DNA of 64,000 nt from Mycobacterium paraense (GCF_002101815.1 NZ_LQPM01000002.1:58561-122560), one strand, 5' to 3'; shown: positions 39,158-47,837, counted from the stretch's first letter. Numbers and translations are program-made. The notes: generated from the letters alone by a model not told the origin.

Positions 39158-40270
39158 CTAATCCGCGCGGGCCTCCCCGAGCCGCCGGGCCAGCCGGTCG
39201 GTGAACTCGGCCGCCTGCGCCGGGGTGTCCAGCGCGAACCGCGCGGCGGTGGCGCGGTCACCGTCCTCGTTGTGCCGCACCAGGATCGGGACGCCGTCGT
39301 CGCTGATCGCGTCGAACGCGTCCTCGTCGGTGATGTCGTCGCCGACATAGACCGGCACCAGCGGGCCGGAGCTGGCCCCGCTCAGGTGCTCGATCACCCA
39401 GCGCAGGGTCTTCCCCTTGTCCCAGTCCATGTCCGGGCGCAGCTCGATGACCTCGCGGCCGGTGGTCACCCGGAGCGCGTCGCGGCGACCCGCCGCGCGC
39501 ACCGCGGCGGCCACCTCGCCGACGCGGTCCCGGGCCGCGTTGCGGTAGTGCACCGCCACCCCGAAACGCTTGTGCTCCACCACAACACCGGGAATCGAGC
39601 CCAGCCGATCGCGTAGTTCGGCGGCCGCCTGCTCCAGCACCGGCACGGCCGCCGCCGCGTCCTCGTTCTGGTGGTGGGTGCCGTCGGGCGCGGTCAGCTC
39701 GAAGCCGTGGCTGCCGGCGTACCAGATGCCGGGCACGCCGAGACGCTTCGTCACGTCGGCGAGGTCGCGGCCGGACAGCACCGCCACCGGGCACTGCGCG
39801 GCCAGCTTCTGCAGGGCCTCGACCGCCCCGGCGACGGGCCGGGCCGCGTCGGGATCGTCGACGATGTCCGACAGGGTGCCGTCGAAGTCGTAGAACACCG
39901 CGGGGCGGCCGTCGGCCAAGGGGCCCAGGGCCTCTCGCGCGTCGGGCAGCTGGGACATCCGGCGGTCCCCGGTCCGCACCGCGACCTGGTTCGCGTCGGC
40001 GACCACCGCGTCGGCGCCGCAACGCCGCAGTGCGTCCGGGGAGCCGACGCCGATGACCAACGCGAAGCCGTGGTCGCGCGCCGCCCGAACGACTTCCGGG
40101 TCGCCGGTCACGACGGCGGCTCGGCCCGGCCGAACGCCCGGGTCGTCGGCGCCCCACTCGAAGACGCCCACGCCGGCGTCGCGGAGTCGCCCGGCCAGCC
40201 CCGGCGCGTCGCGCAATGCGGGGTCGAACAGCGCCGCGTCATGGCGGCGCGGGTCGATGGTGACCGGCAT
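39158..40270 (-). CDS. otsB2: Trehalose-6-phosphate phosphatase OtsB2
   Basis: OtsB2 dephosphorylates trehalose-6-phosphate in the OtsAB pathway, essential in M. tuberculosis. The 370-residue protein has an N-terminal degenerate HAD-like domain (1-100) and the catalytic HAD domain with FDFDGTLSDI (nucleophile and acid Asp), VLSGRDLADV, Lys in DWDKGKTL and YVGDDITDEDAF. M. tuberculosis OtsB2 is 391 residues with the same two-domain layout. It is upstream of the PE_PGRS gene on the same strand and 41 bases downstream of the wax-ester synthase, so the two are likely co-transcribed. Confidence 0.94.
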   Translation of the reverse strand: MPVTIDPRRHDAALFDPALRDAPGLAGRLRDAGVGVFEWGADDPGVRPGRAAVVTGDPEVVRAARDHGFALVIGVGSPDALRRCGADAVVADANQVAVRTGDRRMSQLPDAREALGPLADGRPAVFYDFDGTLSDIVDDPDAARPVAGAVEALQKLAAQCPVAVLSGRDLADVTKRLGVPGIWYAGSHGFELTAPDGTHHQNEDAAAAVPVLEQAAAELRDRLGSIPGVVVEHKRFGVAVHYRNAARDRVGEVAAAVRAAGRRDALRVTTGREVIELRPDMDWDKGKTLRWVIEHLSGASSGPLVPVYVGDDITDEDAFDAISDDGVPILVRHNEDGDRATAARFALDTPAQAAEFTDRLARRLGEARAD

Positions 40271-40311
40271 GCACCAACCCTCTCACGGTGCCGGCCACCG
40301 CCGGCCCCGGG

Positions 40312-41637
40312 TCAATAGCGCGCCGAGGGGTGCGCCGGTCGCGCCTGGCTCGGATGCCTGCGGGCCGCGCGCCTGCGCCGGTGGTCCTTGCCGAACAGCA
40401 ACACCGAATCTCCGCTGAGCGCCACCATCCGCGCCATGCCCAGCTCGATGCCGGCCGCCAGCTCCTTGACGTCGGCCGCGGCGTCGTATTCGGCGGTGAT
40501 CCCGAACACCACGTCGTCGCCGTAGCTGAGCACCGCGACCCCGGTGCTCAGCCGCACGGCGGTCGGGGGGATGGGCAGCAGGCGTTCCATCGTCTGGCCC
40601 ATCAGCCGCAGCTGCTGGCGCGGCCCGGGCGTGTGGGTGCCCAGCGTCACCAGGCCGGCGTGCGGCAGCCGGGCCAGCAGCTGTAACACGTTGCTGCGCA
40701 CCAGCGCCGGCAGGCAGTTCAGCGCCGCTTCCACGAGGCCGGGCTCGCGCTTCTGGACCTTCCACCGGCTGTGCACCGTGCGCAGCTGCTGGACCGGATC
40801 CTCGTGCTCGACCGGTAGGTACGGCAGCACGGCCGAACGCGCGGGCTCGCCCCACAGCGGCACCAGGGTCCGCAGCGAGTCCGCGCGCGGCTCCTCGCCG
40901 CGGCGCAGCAGGACCCGCCGGAAGCCCTCGGTGATGGCCGCCAGCGCAACGTCGTTGACGGTGACGCCGAACTTGCGGCACACCTGGTCCACGTCGGCGG
41001 CGGGGACTCGCACCGTGCCGTAGCGCCGCATGACCGGATGGGCCGGCAGCCGCTCCGCCGGCCACATCGCCCCGACCAGCGTGCCGGCCACCGCCGCGGC
41101 CCGGCCCAGGGCGTCGGCCCAGCCGGGTCGCGGCGCCGCCGAAACCCGTTGGGCGACAACGTCGTCGGCGAAGGCCTCGGTGCCGGCGTCGTCGCAGAGC
41201 CTGGTGAGCAGCCGGGCGGCCGAGTTGCCGTCGGCGACGTCGTGGTGGGCCTTCATCAGGATCGCCCACCGGTTGCCCGTCAGGCCCTCGATGACCCAGC
41301 ACTCCCACGGCGGGCGGTTCAGGTCGAGGGGGCGCTCCAGGGCGAAGGCGATGGCCTGGGACAGCTGGGTGTCGTCGCCCGGGCGCGGGATCGCCACCCG
41401 GCGCAGGTGACGGGCGACGTCGAATTCCGGACCGTCGATCCACTCGAAGTCCTGCGCCCGCAGCACCTGCGTGCAGCGAGGTATCGACCGAAACCGTTCG
41501 GCCAGAAGCTCTTTCAGCAGCGTGTCATCGGGAGCGGGGCCGTCGACGATGGCGACCGCGCCGATAGCCAGGCTCGCGTGCTGCTCGGGATCCTGAGCCT
41601 TGAGGTAAGCCGTGTCCAGTGCCTTCGCTTGCGCCAT
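40312..41637 (-). CDS. Wax ester synthase/diacylglycerol acyltransferase (Rv3371-like)
   Basis: A 441-residue WS/DGAT enzyme transferring fatty acyl groups from acyl-CoA to alcohols or diacylglycerol; such proteins act at the membrane or lipid droplets. The catalytic HHxxxDG is HHDVADG at residues 131-137; the N-terminal proline-rich PRPGDD...LERPLDL and late NDVALA and GPRQQLRLMG blocks are present. ATG 41637 chosen because it fits the family N-terminus (MAQ.KALD..LKAQDPE). Pairs logically with AcrA1 (fatty alcohol supply). Divergent from dnaE2. Confidence 0.92.
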   Translation of the reverse strand: MAQAKALDTAYLKAQDPEQHASLAIGAVAIVDGPAPDDTLLKELLAERFRSIPRCTQVLRAQDFEWIDGPEFDVARHLRRVAIPRPGDDTQLSQAIAFALERPLDLNRPPWECWVIEGLTGNRWAILMKAHHDVADGNSAARLLTRLCDDAGTEAFADDVVAQRVSAAPRPGWADALGRAAAVAGTLVGAMWPAERLPAHPVMRRYGTVRVPAADVDQVCRKFGVTVNDVALAAITEGFRRVLLRRGEEPRADSLRTLVPLWGEPARSAVLPYLPVEHEDPVQQLRTVHSRWKVQKREPGLVEAALNCLPALVRSNVLQLLARLPHAGLVTLGTHTPGPRQQLRLMGQTMERLLPIPPTAVRLSTGVAVLSYGDDVVFGITAEYDAAADVKELAAGIELGMARMVALSGDSVLLFGKDHRRRRAARRHPSQARPAHPSARY

Positions 41638-41772
41638 GCTCAGTCCCGCCGTCGTTTCTTCCCTCGTACCAGTATCTGTGCGGCGCCCGCCGTGCGGTAG
41701 CTCCGCAGCGTTAAGACCTTGTTTAGGAGTTGAAGATCCGTTTAACAACCGTTGTCATGAGCCGGGGTTTAA

Positions 41773-41788
41773 TCGAACATACATTCGA
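41773..41788. promoter_or_regulatory. LexA/SOS box upstream of dnaE2
   Basis: TCGAACATACATTCGA differs by one base from the imuA' box and from the consensus in the same right-half position. It ends 14 bases before the dnaE2 start. Confidence 0.85.
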
Positions 41789-41789
41789 G

Positions 41790-41795
41790 TAGACT
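41790..41795 (+). promoter_or_regulatory. -10 hexamer of dnaE2 (leaderless)
   Basis: TAGACT follows the LexA box directly and ends seven bases before GTG 41803. The bases between give no properly spaced Shine-Dalgarno. A second candidate TACATT lies within the LexA box. Confidence 0.5.
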
Positions 41796-41802
41796 CGGGA
41801 AG

Positions 41803-44800
41803 GTGGGCTGGTTCAACGGGCCGCCGAGCTGGGCGGAGATGGAGCGGGTGCTCGACGGCAAGCCGCGCCATGCCGGCGCGCCGGCGGAACCCCCGGAGGA
41901 CGCCCCGCTGTCGCGCAAGCGGGGGACGTACCGGCCACCCGACGACACCCGGGCGGCCCGCTCGTCCGTCGCGTATGCCGAGTTGCATGCGCATTCGGCG
42001 TTCAGCTTCCTCGACGGCGCCAGCACGCCCGAGGAGTTGGTGGAGGAGGCTTCCCGACTGGGCCTGCGCGCCCTGGCGCTCACCGACCACGACGGCCTGT
42101 ACGGGGCGGTGCGGTTCGCCGAGGCCGCCGCCGAACTCGAGCTGAACACCGTGTTCGGCGCCGAGTTGTCGCTGGGGCCGGGAGCGCGCACCGAGACGCC
42201 GGACCCGCCCGGCCCGCACCTGCTGGTGCTGGCCCGCGGGCCGGAGGGCTACCGGCGGCTGTCGCGGCAACTGGCCGCCGCGCACCTGGCCGGCGGGGAG
42301 AAGGGCAAGCCGCGCTACGACCTCGACGCGCTGACCGAGGCCGCCGGCGGGCACTGGCACATCCTGACCGGGTGCCGGAAAGGCCATGTGCGCCAAGCGC
42401 TCGTCGACGGGGGCCCCGACGCGGCGCAGCGGGCGCTGGCCGACCTGGTGGACCGGTTCGGGCCGGACCGGGTCAGCGTCGAGCTGACCCGGCACGGTCA
42501 CCCGCTCGACGACGAACGCAACGCGGCGCTGGCCGCGCTGGCGCCGCGCTTCGGCGTCGGCGTCGTCGCCACCACCGGGGCGCATTTCGCCCACCCGTCG
42601 CGCGGCCGGCTGGCCATGGCGATGGGCGCCATCCGGGCCCGGCAGTCCCTGGATGCCGCCGCCGGGTGGCTGGCCCCGCTGGGCGGGGCGCACCTGCGGT
42701 CCGGGGAGGAGATGGCCCGGCTGTTCGGGCAGCGGCCCGACGCGGTGTCGGCCGCCGCGGAGCTCGGCGAGCAGTGCGCGTTCGGGCTGGCGCTCATCGC
42801 GCCGCAGCTGCCGCCGTTCGACGTGCCCGACGGGCACACCGAGGACAGCTGGCTGCGGCACCTCACGATGGCCGGCGCGCGCGACCGCTACGGGCCCGTC
42901 GACAGCGCGCCGCGCGCCTACGCCCAGATCGAGCACGAGCTGGAAGTCATTGCGCACCTGACGTTTCCGGGCTATTTCCTGGTGGTGCACGACATCGCCC
43001 GGTTCTGCCGCGAGAACAACATCCTGTGCCAGGGCCGGGGATCGGCGGCCAACTCCGCGGTCTGCTACGCCCTGGGCGTCACCGCGGTGGACCCGGTGGC
43101 CAACGAGCTGTTGTTCGAGCGCTTCCTGTCGCCCGCCCGCGACGGGCCGCCCGACATCGACATGGACATCGAGTCCGACCAGCGCGAAAAGGTCATCCAG
43201 TACGTCTACGACCGCTACGGCCGCGACTACGCCGCCCAGGTCGCCAACGTCATCACCTACCGGGGCCGGATCGCGGTGCGCGACATGGCCCGCGCCCTGG
43301 GCTTTTCGCAGGGGCAGCAGGACGCGTGGAGCAAGCAGATCAGCCACTGGAACGGGCTGGCCGACTCGCCGGACATCGAGGACATCCCGGAGCAGGTGAT
43401 CGACCTGGCCACCCAGATCCGGAACCTGCCGCGGCACATGGGCATCCATTCCGGCGGCATGGTGATCTGCGACCGGCCGATCGCCGACGTCTGCCCGGTG
43501 GAGTGGGCGCGCATGGAGAACCGCAGCGTGCTGCAATGGGACAAGGACGACTGCGCCGCAATCGGTTTGGTGAAATTCGACCTGCTCGGGCTGGGCATGC
43601 TCAGCGCGCTGCACTACGCCATCGACCTGGTGGCCGAGCACAAGGGCATCGAGGTGGACCTGGCCCGCCTGGACCTCTCCGAGCCGGCGGTCTACGAGAT
43701 GCTGTGCCGCGCCGATTCCGTCGGCGTGTTCCAGGTGGAGTCGCGGGCGCAGATGGCCACCTTGCCCAGATTGAAGCCGCGGGTGTTCTACGACCTGGTG
43801 GTGGAGGTCGCGCTGATCCGCCCCGGGCCCATCCAGGGCGGATCGGTGCACCCCTACATCCGGCGGCGCAACGGCGTCGACCCGGTGGTCTACGACCACC
43901 CGTCCATGGAGCCGGCGTTGCGAAAGACGCTGGGGGTGCCGCTGTTTCAGGAGCAGCTGATGCAGCTCGCGGTCGACTGCGCCGGCTTTTCCGCCGCCGA
44001 GGCCGACCAGCTGCGGCGCGCCATGGGCTCCAAGCGTTCGACCGAACGGATGCGGCGGCTGCGCGGCCGGTTCTACGAGGGCATGCGCGCGCTGCACGGC
44101 GCCACCGACGAGGTGATCGACCGGACCTACGAAAAGCTGGAGGCCTTCGCCAATTTCGGCTTCCCCGAAAGCCACGCGCTGTCCTTCGCGTCGCTGGTGT
44201 TCTACTCGTCGTGGTTCAAGCTGCATCACCCGGCGGCGTTCTGCGCGGCGCTGCTGCGCGCGCAGCCGATGGGCTTCTACTCGCCGCAGTCGCTGGTGGC
44301 CGACGCGCGCCGGCACGGCGTGGCGGTGCACGGCCCGGACGTCAACGCCAGCCTGGCGCACGCCACCCTCGAGAACGAAGGGACGGAGGTCCGGCTCGGC
44401 CTGGGTGCCGTCCGCCACATCGGCGACGACCTGGCCGAGCGGCTGGTCGACGAGCGAAAGACCCACGGCCCCTTCGCATCCCTGCTGGACCTGACCACCC
44501 GGCTGCAGCTGTCCGTGCCGCAGACCGAGGCGCTGGCCACGGCCGGGGCGCTCGGCTGCTTCGGGATGTCCCGGCGCGAGGGGTTGTGGGCGGCCGGGGC
44601 GGCCGCCACCCAGCGCCCGGACCGGCTGCCCGGGGTGGGCTCGTCGTCACACATCCCGTCGCTGCCGGGGATGAGCGAGCTGGAGCTGGCCGCCGCCGAC
44701 GTGTGGGCCACCGGCATCTCCCCGGACAGCTACCCGACGCAGTTCCTGCGCGAGGACCTCGACGCGATGGGTGTGGTGCCCGCCGAGGCGCTGCTTGACG

Positions 44801-45084
44801 TGCCCGACGGCGACCGCGTGCTGATCGCCGGCGCGGTGACCCACCGGCAGCGGCCCGGCACGGCCCAGGGGGTGACGTTTCTCAACCTCGAGGACGAGAC
44901 CGGCATGGTCAACGTGCTCTGCACGCCGGGGGTGTGGGCGCGGCACCGCAAGCTGGCCAACACGGCGCCGGCGCTGCTGGTGCGCGGCCAGGTGCAAAAC
45001 GCCAGCGGCGCCGTCACCGTCGTGGCCGAGCGGCTGGGCCGCATCACGCTGGCGGTCGGCTCGCGCTCGCGCGACTTCCGCTAG
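41803..45084 (+). CDS. dnaE2: Error-prone DNA polymerase DnaE2
   Basis: DnaE2 is the C-family polymerase that carries out SOS mutagenic translesion synthesis with ImuA' and ImuB. The 1093-residue protein has the PHP domain (ELHAHSAFSFLDG, LTDHDGLYG), palm with catalytic PDIDMDIESDQR (Asp 451 and 453), fingers (ESHALSFASLVFYSSWFKLHHP), and a C-terminal OB fold (VLIAGAVTHRQRPGTAQGVTFLNLEDETG). The clamp-binding and tau-binding segments of DnaE1 are absent as in the family. GTG 41803 gives the conserved N-terminus GWFNGPPSWAEMERVL. LexA box just upstream; probably leaderless. Confidence 0.97.
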   Translation: MGWFNGPPSWAEMERVLDGKPRHAGAPAEPPEDAPLSRKRGTYRPPDDTRAARSSVAYAELHAHSAFSFLDGASTPEELVEEASRLGLRALALTDHDGLYGAVRFAEAAAELELNTVFGAELSLGPGARTETPDPPGPHLLVLARGPEGYRRLSRQLAAAHLAGGEKGKPRYDLDALTEAAGGHWHILTGCRKGHVRQALVDGGPDAAQRALADLVDRFGPDRVSVELTRHGHPLDDERNAALAALAPRFGVGVVATTGAHFAHPSRGRLAMAMGAIRARQSLDAAAGWLAPLGGAHLRSGEEMARLFGQRPDAVSAAAELGEQCAFGLALIAPQLPPFDVPDGHTEDSWLRHLTMAGARDRYGPVDSAPRAYAQIEHELEVIAHLTFPGYFLVVHDIARFCRENNILCQGRGSAANSAVCYALGVTAVDPVANELLFERFLSPARDGPPDIDMDIESDQREKVIQYVYDRYGRDYAAQVANVITYRGRIAVRDMARALGFSQGQQDAWSKQISHWNGLADSPDIEDIPEQVIDLATQIRNLPRHMGIHSGGMVICDRPIADVCPVEWARMENRSVLQWDKDDCAAIGLVKFDLLGLGMLSALHYAIDLVAEHKGIEVDLARLDLSEPAVYEMLCRADSVGVFQVESRAQMATLPRLKPRVFYDLVVEVALIRPGPIQGGSVHPYIRRRNGVDPVVYDHPSMEPALRKTLGVPLFQEQLMQLAVDCAGFSAAEADQLRRAMGSKRSTERMRRLRGRFYEGMRALHGATDEVIDRTYEKLEAFANFGFPESHALSFASLVFYSSWFKLHHPAAFCAALLRAQPMGFYSPQSLVADARRHGVAVHGPDVNASLAHATLENEGTEVRLGLGAVRHIGDDLAERLVDERKTHGPFASLLDLTTRLQLSVPQTEALATAGALGCFGMSRREGLWAAGAAATQRPDRLPGVGSSSHIPSLPGMSELELAAADVWATGISPDSYPTQFLREDLDAMGVVPAEALLDVPDGDRVLIAGAVTHRQRPGTAQGVTFLNLEDETGMVNVLCTPGVWARHRKLANTAPALLVRGQVQNASGAVTVVAERLGRITLAVGSRSRDFR

Positions 45085-45091
45085 GAAGCCT

Positions 45092-45155
45092 TCGCCGAGT
45101 GTGAAACTACCGCGAGATTTCGGCGAAATTTTCGCAGTGGCTTCACTTTCGGCGA
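45092..45155. terminator. Inverted repeat between convergent dnaE2 and PPOX gene
   Basis: TCGCCGAGTGTGAA (45092-45105) pairs with TTCACTTTCGGCGA (45142-45155), 12 of 14 positions, and a nested GCGAGATTT/AAATTTTCGC pairing lies inside. Architecture and arm sequence resemble the element after guaA. Confidence 0.5.
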
Positions 45156-45168
45156 GGCGGTCGGCTCG

Positions 45169-45579
45169 CTAGCCCGTCGGCGTGGTCCACACCCGCGTGG
45201 GCGTGATGGAAAGCCGGGTGCTGTAAGAGCCCATCGCCTCGGTCAGGCCGAACCTCTCGGCGTCGTCGCGGTACTTGTTCCAGTACGGCTCGTCGTCGCG
45301 GCAGTCGACGTCGGTGGCGTCCACCGTGGCGACACCGCCCACCACGATGATGCCGCCGCCGTTGCCGTCCGAGTCGAGGTTCAGGCTGACCTTGGGGTGC
45401 GCCTTGACGTGGCCGACCTTGGCGGCCTGTGGCGTCGAGTAGACCGTCAGCGTGGCCCCGTCGAAGTAGAACCAGACGAGTCGCGGGACCGGCTGCCCCG
45501 ACTTCGCCACCGTCGTCAGCCACCCGTAGTGGTCGGCGATGAGCCTGTTGGAAACCTCTTGTGTCAGTTCGACTGTCAT
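45169..45579 (-). CDS. PPOX-class (F420- or FMN-type split-barrel) protein (Rv3369-like)
   Basis: The 136-residue split beta-barrel protein resembles Rv3369 and the actinobacterial pyridoxamine-phosphate-oxidase-like family that binds F420 or FMN. Visible family features are HYGWLTTVAKSGQPVPRLVWFYFDG and a KVGHVKAHPKVSLNLDSDGNGG segment. ATG 45579 chosen; an upstream GTG at 45600 is possible but leaves two bases to the divergent nitroreductase gene. Cofactor cannot be decided from sequence by eye. Likely reduces or oxidises a small substrate in the cytosol. Confidence 0.85.
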   Translation of the reverse strand: MTVELTQEVSNRLIADHYGWLTTVAKSGQPVPRLVWFYFDGATLTVYSTPQAAKVGHVKAHPKVSLNLDSDGNGGGIIVVGGVATVDATDVDCRDDEPYWNKYRDDAERFGLTEAMGSYSTRLSITPTRVWTTPTG

Positions 45580-45590
45580 GAAGCCAAAGG

Positions 45591-45596
45591 TAGTCT
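45591..45596 (+). promoter_or_regulatory. -10 hexamer of the nitroreductase gene (leaderless)
   Basis: TAGTCT ends six bases before ATG 45603; it overlaps the N-terminal region of the divergent PPOX frame. Confidence 0.5.
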
Positions 45597-45602
45597 CCAC
45601 AC

Positions 45603-46247
45603 ATGACCCTCAACTTGTCCGTCGACGAAGTCCTCACCACCACCCGCTCGGTCCGCAAGCGCCTCGACTTCGACAAGCCGGTGGGGCGCGACGTCCTGAT
45701 GGAATGCCTCGACCTGGCCCTGCAGGCGCCGACGGGTTCCAACTCGCAGGGCTGGCAGTGGGTGTTCGTCGAGGACGCCGACAAGAAGAAGGCGCTCGGC
45801 GACATCTACCTGTCCAACGCGCGCGGCTACCTCAGCGCGCCCGGAGCCCAATACGCCGAGGGCGACACCCGCGGCGAGCGGATGGGCAAGGTGCGCGACT
45901 CCGCCACCTACCTCGCCGAGCACATGCACGAGGCGCCCGTGCTGATGATTCCCTGCATCGAAGGCCGCGAGGACAAGTCGCCGCTCGGAGGGGTGTCGTT
46001 CTGGGCGTCGCTGTTCCCGGCGGTCTGGAGCTTCTGCCTGGCGCTGCGCTCGCGGGGCCTGGGCTCGTGCTGGACGACGCTGCACCTGCTGCGCGACGGG
46101 GAGAAGCAGGCCGCCGAGGTCCTCGGCATCCCGTACGACAAATACAGCCAGGGCGGCCTGTTCCCGATCGCCTACACCAAGGGCACCGACTTCCGCCCGG
46201 CCAAGCGGCTGCCGGCCGAGCAGCTCACCCACTGGAACGCCTGGTAA
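45603..46247 (+). CDS. Nitroreductase family flavoprotein (Rv3368c-like)
   Basis: A 214-residue FMN-binding nitroreductase-fold enzyme. RSVRKRLDF near the N-terminus and PTGSNSQGWQWVFV provide the flavin-phosphate and isoalloxazine contacts; GLGSCWTTLHLL and GIPYDK are in the expected late positions. It is similar to Rv3368c over its full length. Divergent from the PPOX gene and one base from the convergent YCII-like stop. Natural substrate unknown; nitroaromatic or quinone reduction is typical of the fold. Confidence 0.92.
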   Translation: MTLNLSVDEVLTTTRSVRKRLDFDKPVGRDVLMECLDLALQAPTGSNSQGWQWVFVEDADKKKALGDIYLSNARGYLSAPGAQYAEGDTRGERMGKVRDSATYLAEHMHEAPVLMIPCIEGREDKSPLGGVSFWASLFPAVWSFCLALRSRGLGSCWTTLHLLRDGEKQAAEVLGIPYDKYSQGGLFPIAYTKGTDFRPAKRLPAEQLTHWNAW

Positions 46248-46248
46248 G

Positions 46249-46572
46249 TCACTTCAGCGGCCAGACTTCGACGACCCCGTGCGCGACGGCACACGGCGTC
46301 TGGCTCACCCGCTCGATCGCCGAAGGCAGGTCCTCGGCCTCCAGCACGGCGAACCCGGCGACGGGCAGCCCTGACCGCAGGTACGGCCCGGGCTCGGTCC
46401 GCACGCCGGAGCCGTCCGGATTGCGCACCTGAACCGGGCGGCCGGCGATCCCGATGAGCGCCCCGGCCGCGCGCAACGCGTCGTCGCGCGCGTGGGCGGC
46501 CTCTTTGCAGTCGTCGCTCACGCGGTCGTACCCGGCCGCGTCCCCGTAACCGATCGTGATGAAGGTAGCCAT
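46249..46572 (-). CDS. YCII-related small protein
   Basis: The 107-residue protein has a ferredoxin-like alpha+beta pattern of the YCII family (ITIGYGDAAGYDRV, later GFAVLEAEDLPSAIERV and an ending VEVWPLK). YCII proteins are small enzymes or dimer scaffolds; some ECF-linked members are called DGPF domain proteins. Active site His/Asp pair is not obvious. Standalone gene, convergent with the nitroreductase and in tandem with the spoU gene's strand. Confidence 0.8.
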   Translation of the reverse strand: MATFITIGYGDAAGYDRVSDDCKEAAHARDDALRAAGALIGIAGRPVQVRNPDGSGVRTEPGPYLRSGLPVAGFAVLEAEDLPSAIERVSQTPCAVAHGVVEVWPLK

Positions 46573-46610
46573 ATCAAGGCTGACTCGTGGGCGGTCCTGG
46601 ACTCATCGCG

Positions 46611-47075
46611 TCACACCGCCCCGGCGTAGCCGTGCTGGCGCCACGCCTCGTAGACGGCGACCGCGGCCGCGTTGGACAGGTTCAGCGAGCGCCGGCCCGC
46701 CAGCATCGGGATCCGCACCTGGCGGGTGATGTGCGCGTCGGCCAGGGTCGCCGCGTCCAGCCCGTCGGGTTCGGGCCCGAACATCAACACGTCGCCCGCC
46801 GCGTAGTCGACGTCGGCGAACGGCGTGGTCGCGTGCGCGGTGAACGCAAAAACCCGCCCCGGCGCCAGCGCCTCCCAGGCGGCCGGCAGCGACGGGTGCA
46901 CGGTGACCGACGCGAGGTCGTGATAGTCCAGGCCGGCCCGCCGGAGCTTGGGTTCGGACAGGTCGAAGCCCAGCGGCTCGACCAGGTGCAGTTCGGCGCC
47001 GGTCGCGGCCGCCGTCCGAATGGCGTTGCCGGTGTTGGGCGCGATGCGCGGTGAATAGAACAGCACCTTGAACAC
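46611..47075 (-). CDS. spoU: SpoU-family tRNA 2'-O-methyltransferase, TrmL-like (Rv3366-like)
   Basis: A 154-residue minimal SPOUT methyltransferase, equal in length to Rv3366. The trefoil-knot signature is intact: IAPNTGNAIRTAAATGAELHLVEPLGF (motif 1), DVLMFGPEPDG (motif 2) and IPMLAGRRSLNLSNAAAVAVYEAWRQ (motif 3). TrmL modifies the wobble base ribose of certain tRNA-Leu species. GTG 47075 gives the family N-terminus and has AGGA upstream; ATG 47084 is the alternative. Divergent from a methyltransferase gene. Confidence 0.93.
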   Translation of the reverse strand: MFKVLFYSPRIAPNTGNAIRTAAATGAELHLVEPLGFDLSEPKLRRAGLDYHDLASVTVHPSLPAAWEALAPGRVFAFTAHATTPFADVDYAAGDVLMFGPEPDGLDAATLADAHITRQVRIPMLAGRRSLNLSNAAAVAVYEAWRQHGYAGAV

Positions 47076-47105
47076 ACACGCCATCCTGCCCGCGGTCTTC
47101 GCTTG

Positions 47106-47111
47106 GATAAT
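47106..47111 (+). promoter_or_regulatory. -10 hexamer of the 47118 methyltransferase gene (leaderless)
   Basis: GATAAT, one base from TATAAT, ends six bases before ATG 47118. No Shine-Dalgarno is present. Confidence 0.45.
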
Positions 47112-47117
47112 GCTGGC

Positions 47118-47723
47118 ATGGCCGAGCAGAGCATCTGGATGCAGAAGGTGGCAGCGGATCCCGGACACTCGCACTGGTATGTCGAGCGCTTCCGGGCCAT
47201 GGCCCGCGCCGGCGACGACCTGCTCGGCGAGGCCCGCCTCGTGGACGCGATGGTGCCGCGCGGCGCCCACATCCTCGACGCCGGTTGCGGTCCCGGCCGG
47301 TTGGGCGGTTATCTGGCCGCGGCCGGTCACCGGGTGGTCGGTGTCGACGTCGACCCGGTGCTCATCGAGGCAGCCGAGCACGACCATCCCGGGCCGCGCT
47401 GGCTCGTCGGCGACCTCGCCGAACTCGACCTTTCCGCGCGCGGCATCGCCGAGCCGTTCGACGTCATCGTGTCGGCCGGCAACGTGATGGCGTTCCTTGC
47501 CCCGAGTACCCGAGTCCCGGTGCTGAGGCGGCTGCGTGCGCACCTCGGAGACGGCGGGCGAGCGGTGATCGGCCTCGGCGCCGGCCGCGGGTACGAGTTC
47601 GGCCAGTTTCTCGACGACGCGGCCCATGCCGGGTTCACGCAAGATCTGCTGTTGTCCACCTGGGATCTGCGACCGTTCACCGATGAGTCCGATTTCCTCG
47701 TCGCGGTGCTTCGGCCGGCTTAG
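47118..47723 (+). CDS. Class I SAM-dependent methyltransferase
   Basis: The 201-residue protein has SAM motif I HILDAGCGPGRLGGYLAAAG, acidic loop VVGVDVDP, and FDVIVSAGNVMAFL as motif IV. The N-terminal 45 residues (WMQKVAADPGHSHWYVERFRAMA) are typical of small actinobacterial methyltransferases of unknown acceptor. ATG 47118 chosen for the leaderless -10 signal. Divergent from spoU by 42 bases; followed by about 215 bases before the conservon leader ORF. Confidence 0.87.
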   Translation: MAEQSIWMQKVAADPGHSHWYVERFRAMARAGDDLLGEARLVDAMVPRGAHILDAGCGPGRLGGYLAAAGHRVVGVDVDPVLIEAAEHDHPGPRWLVGDLAELDLSARGIAEPFDVIVSAGNVMAFLAPSTRVPVLRRLRAHLGDGGRAVIGLGAGRGYEFGQFLDDAAHAGFTQDLLLSTWDLRPFTDESDFLVAVLRPA

Positions 47724-47824
47724 GTCCCACGCGCCGGGGCCGACCCGTCCGGATGGATCCCGACAAAGCCAATGTGTTTGCCAGACTTGCATCCCCGTGC
47801 ACCGGCCAACCTTGGAGGGCTCTG

Positions 47825-47837
47825 CCTACTCAGTAGG
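47825..47837. promoter_or_regulatory. Short palindrome upstream of the conservon
   Basis: CCTACT-C-AGTAGG is a perfect 6+1+6 inverted repeat. A CATACT hexamer follows at 47866-47871 and could be the -10 of the operon. The remaining stretch 47724-47939 holds nothing else that I recognise. Confidence 0.35.

Noticed and set aside
41119..41247. Wax-ester synthase suspected to lack its active site because the usual middle residues of HHxxxDG differ
   Set aside because: HHDVADG at residues 131-137 still satisfies the HHxxxDG pattern.
41755..44466. 903-codon minus-strand frame opposite dnaE2
   Set aside because: Shadow of third-position GC; dnaE2 on the plus strand is unambiguous.
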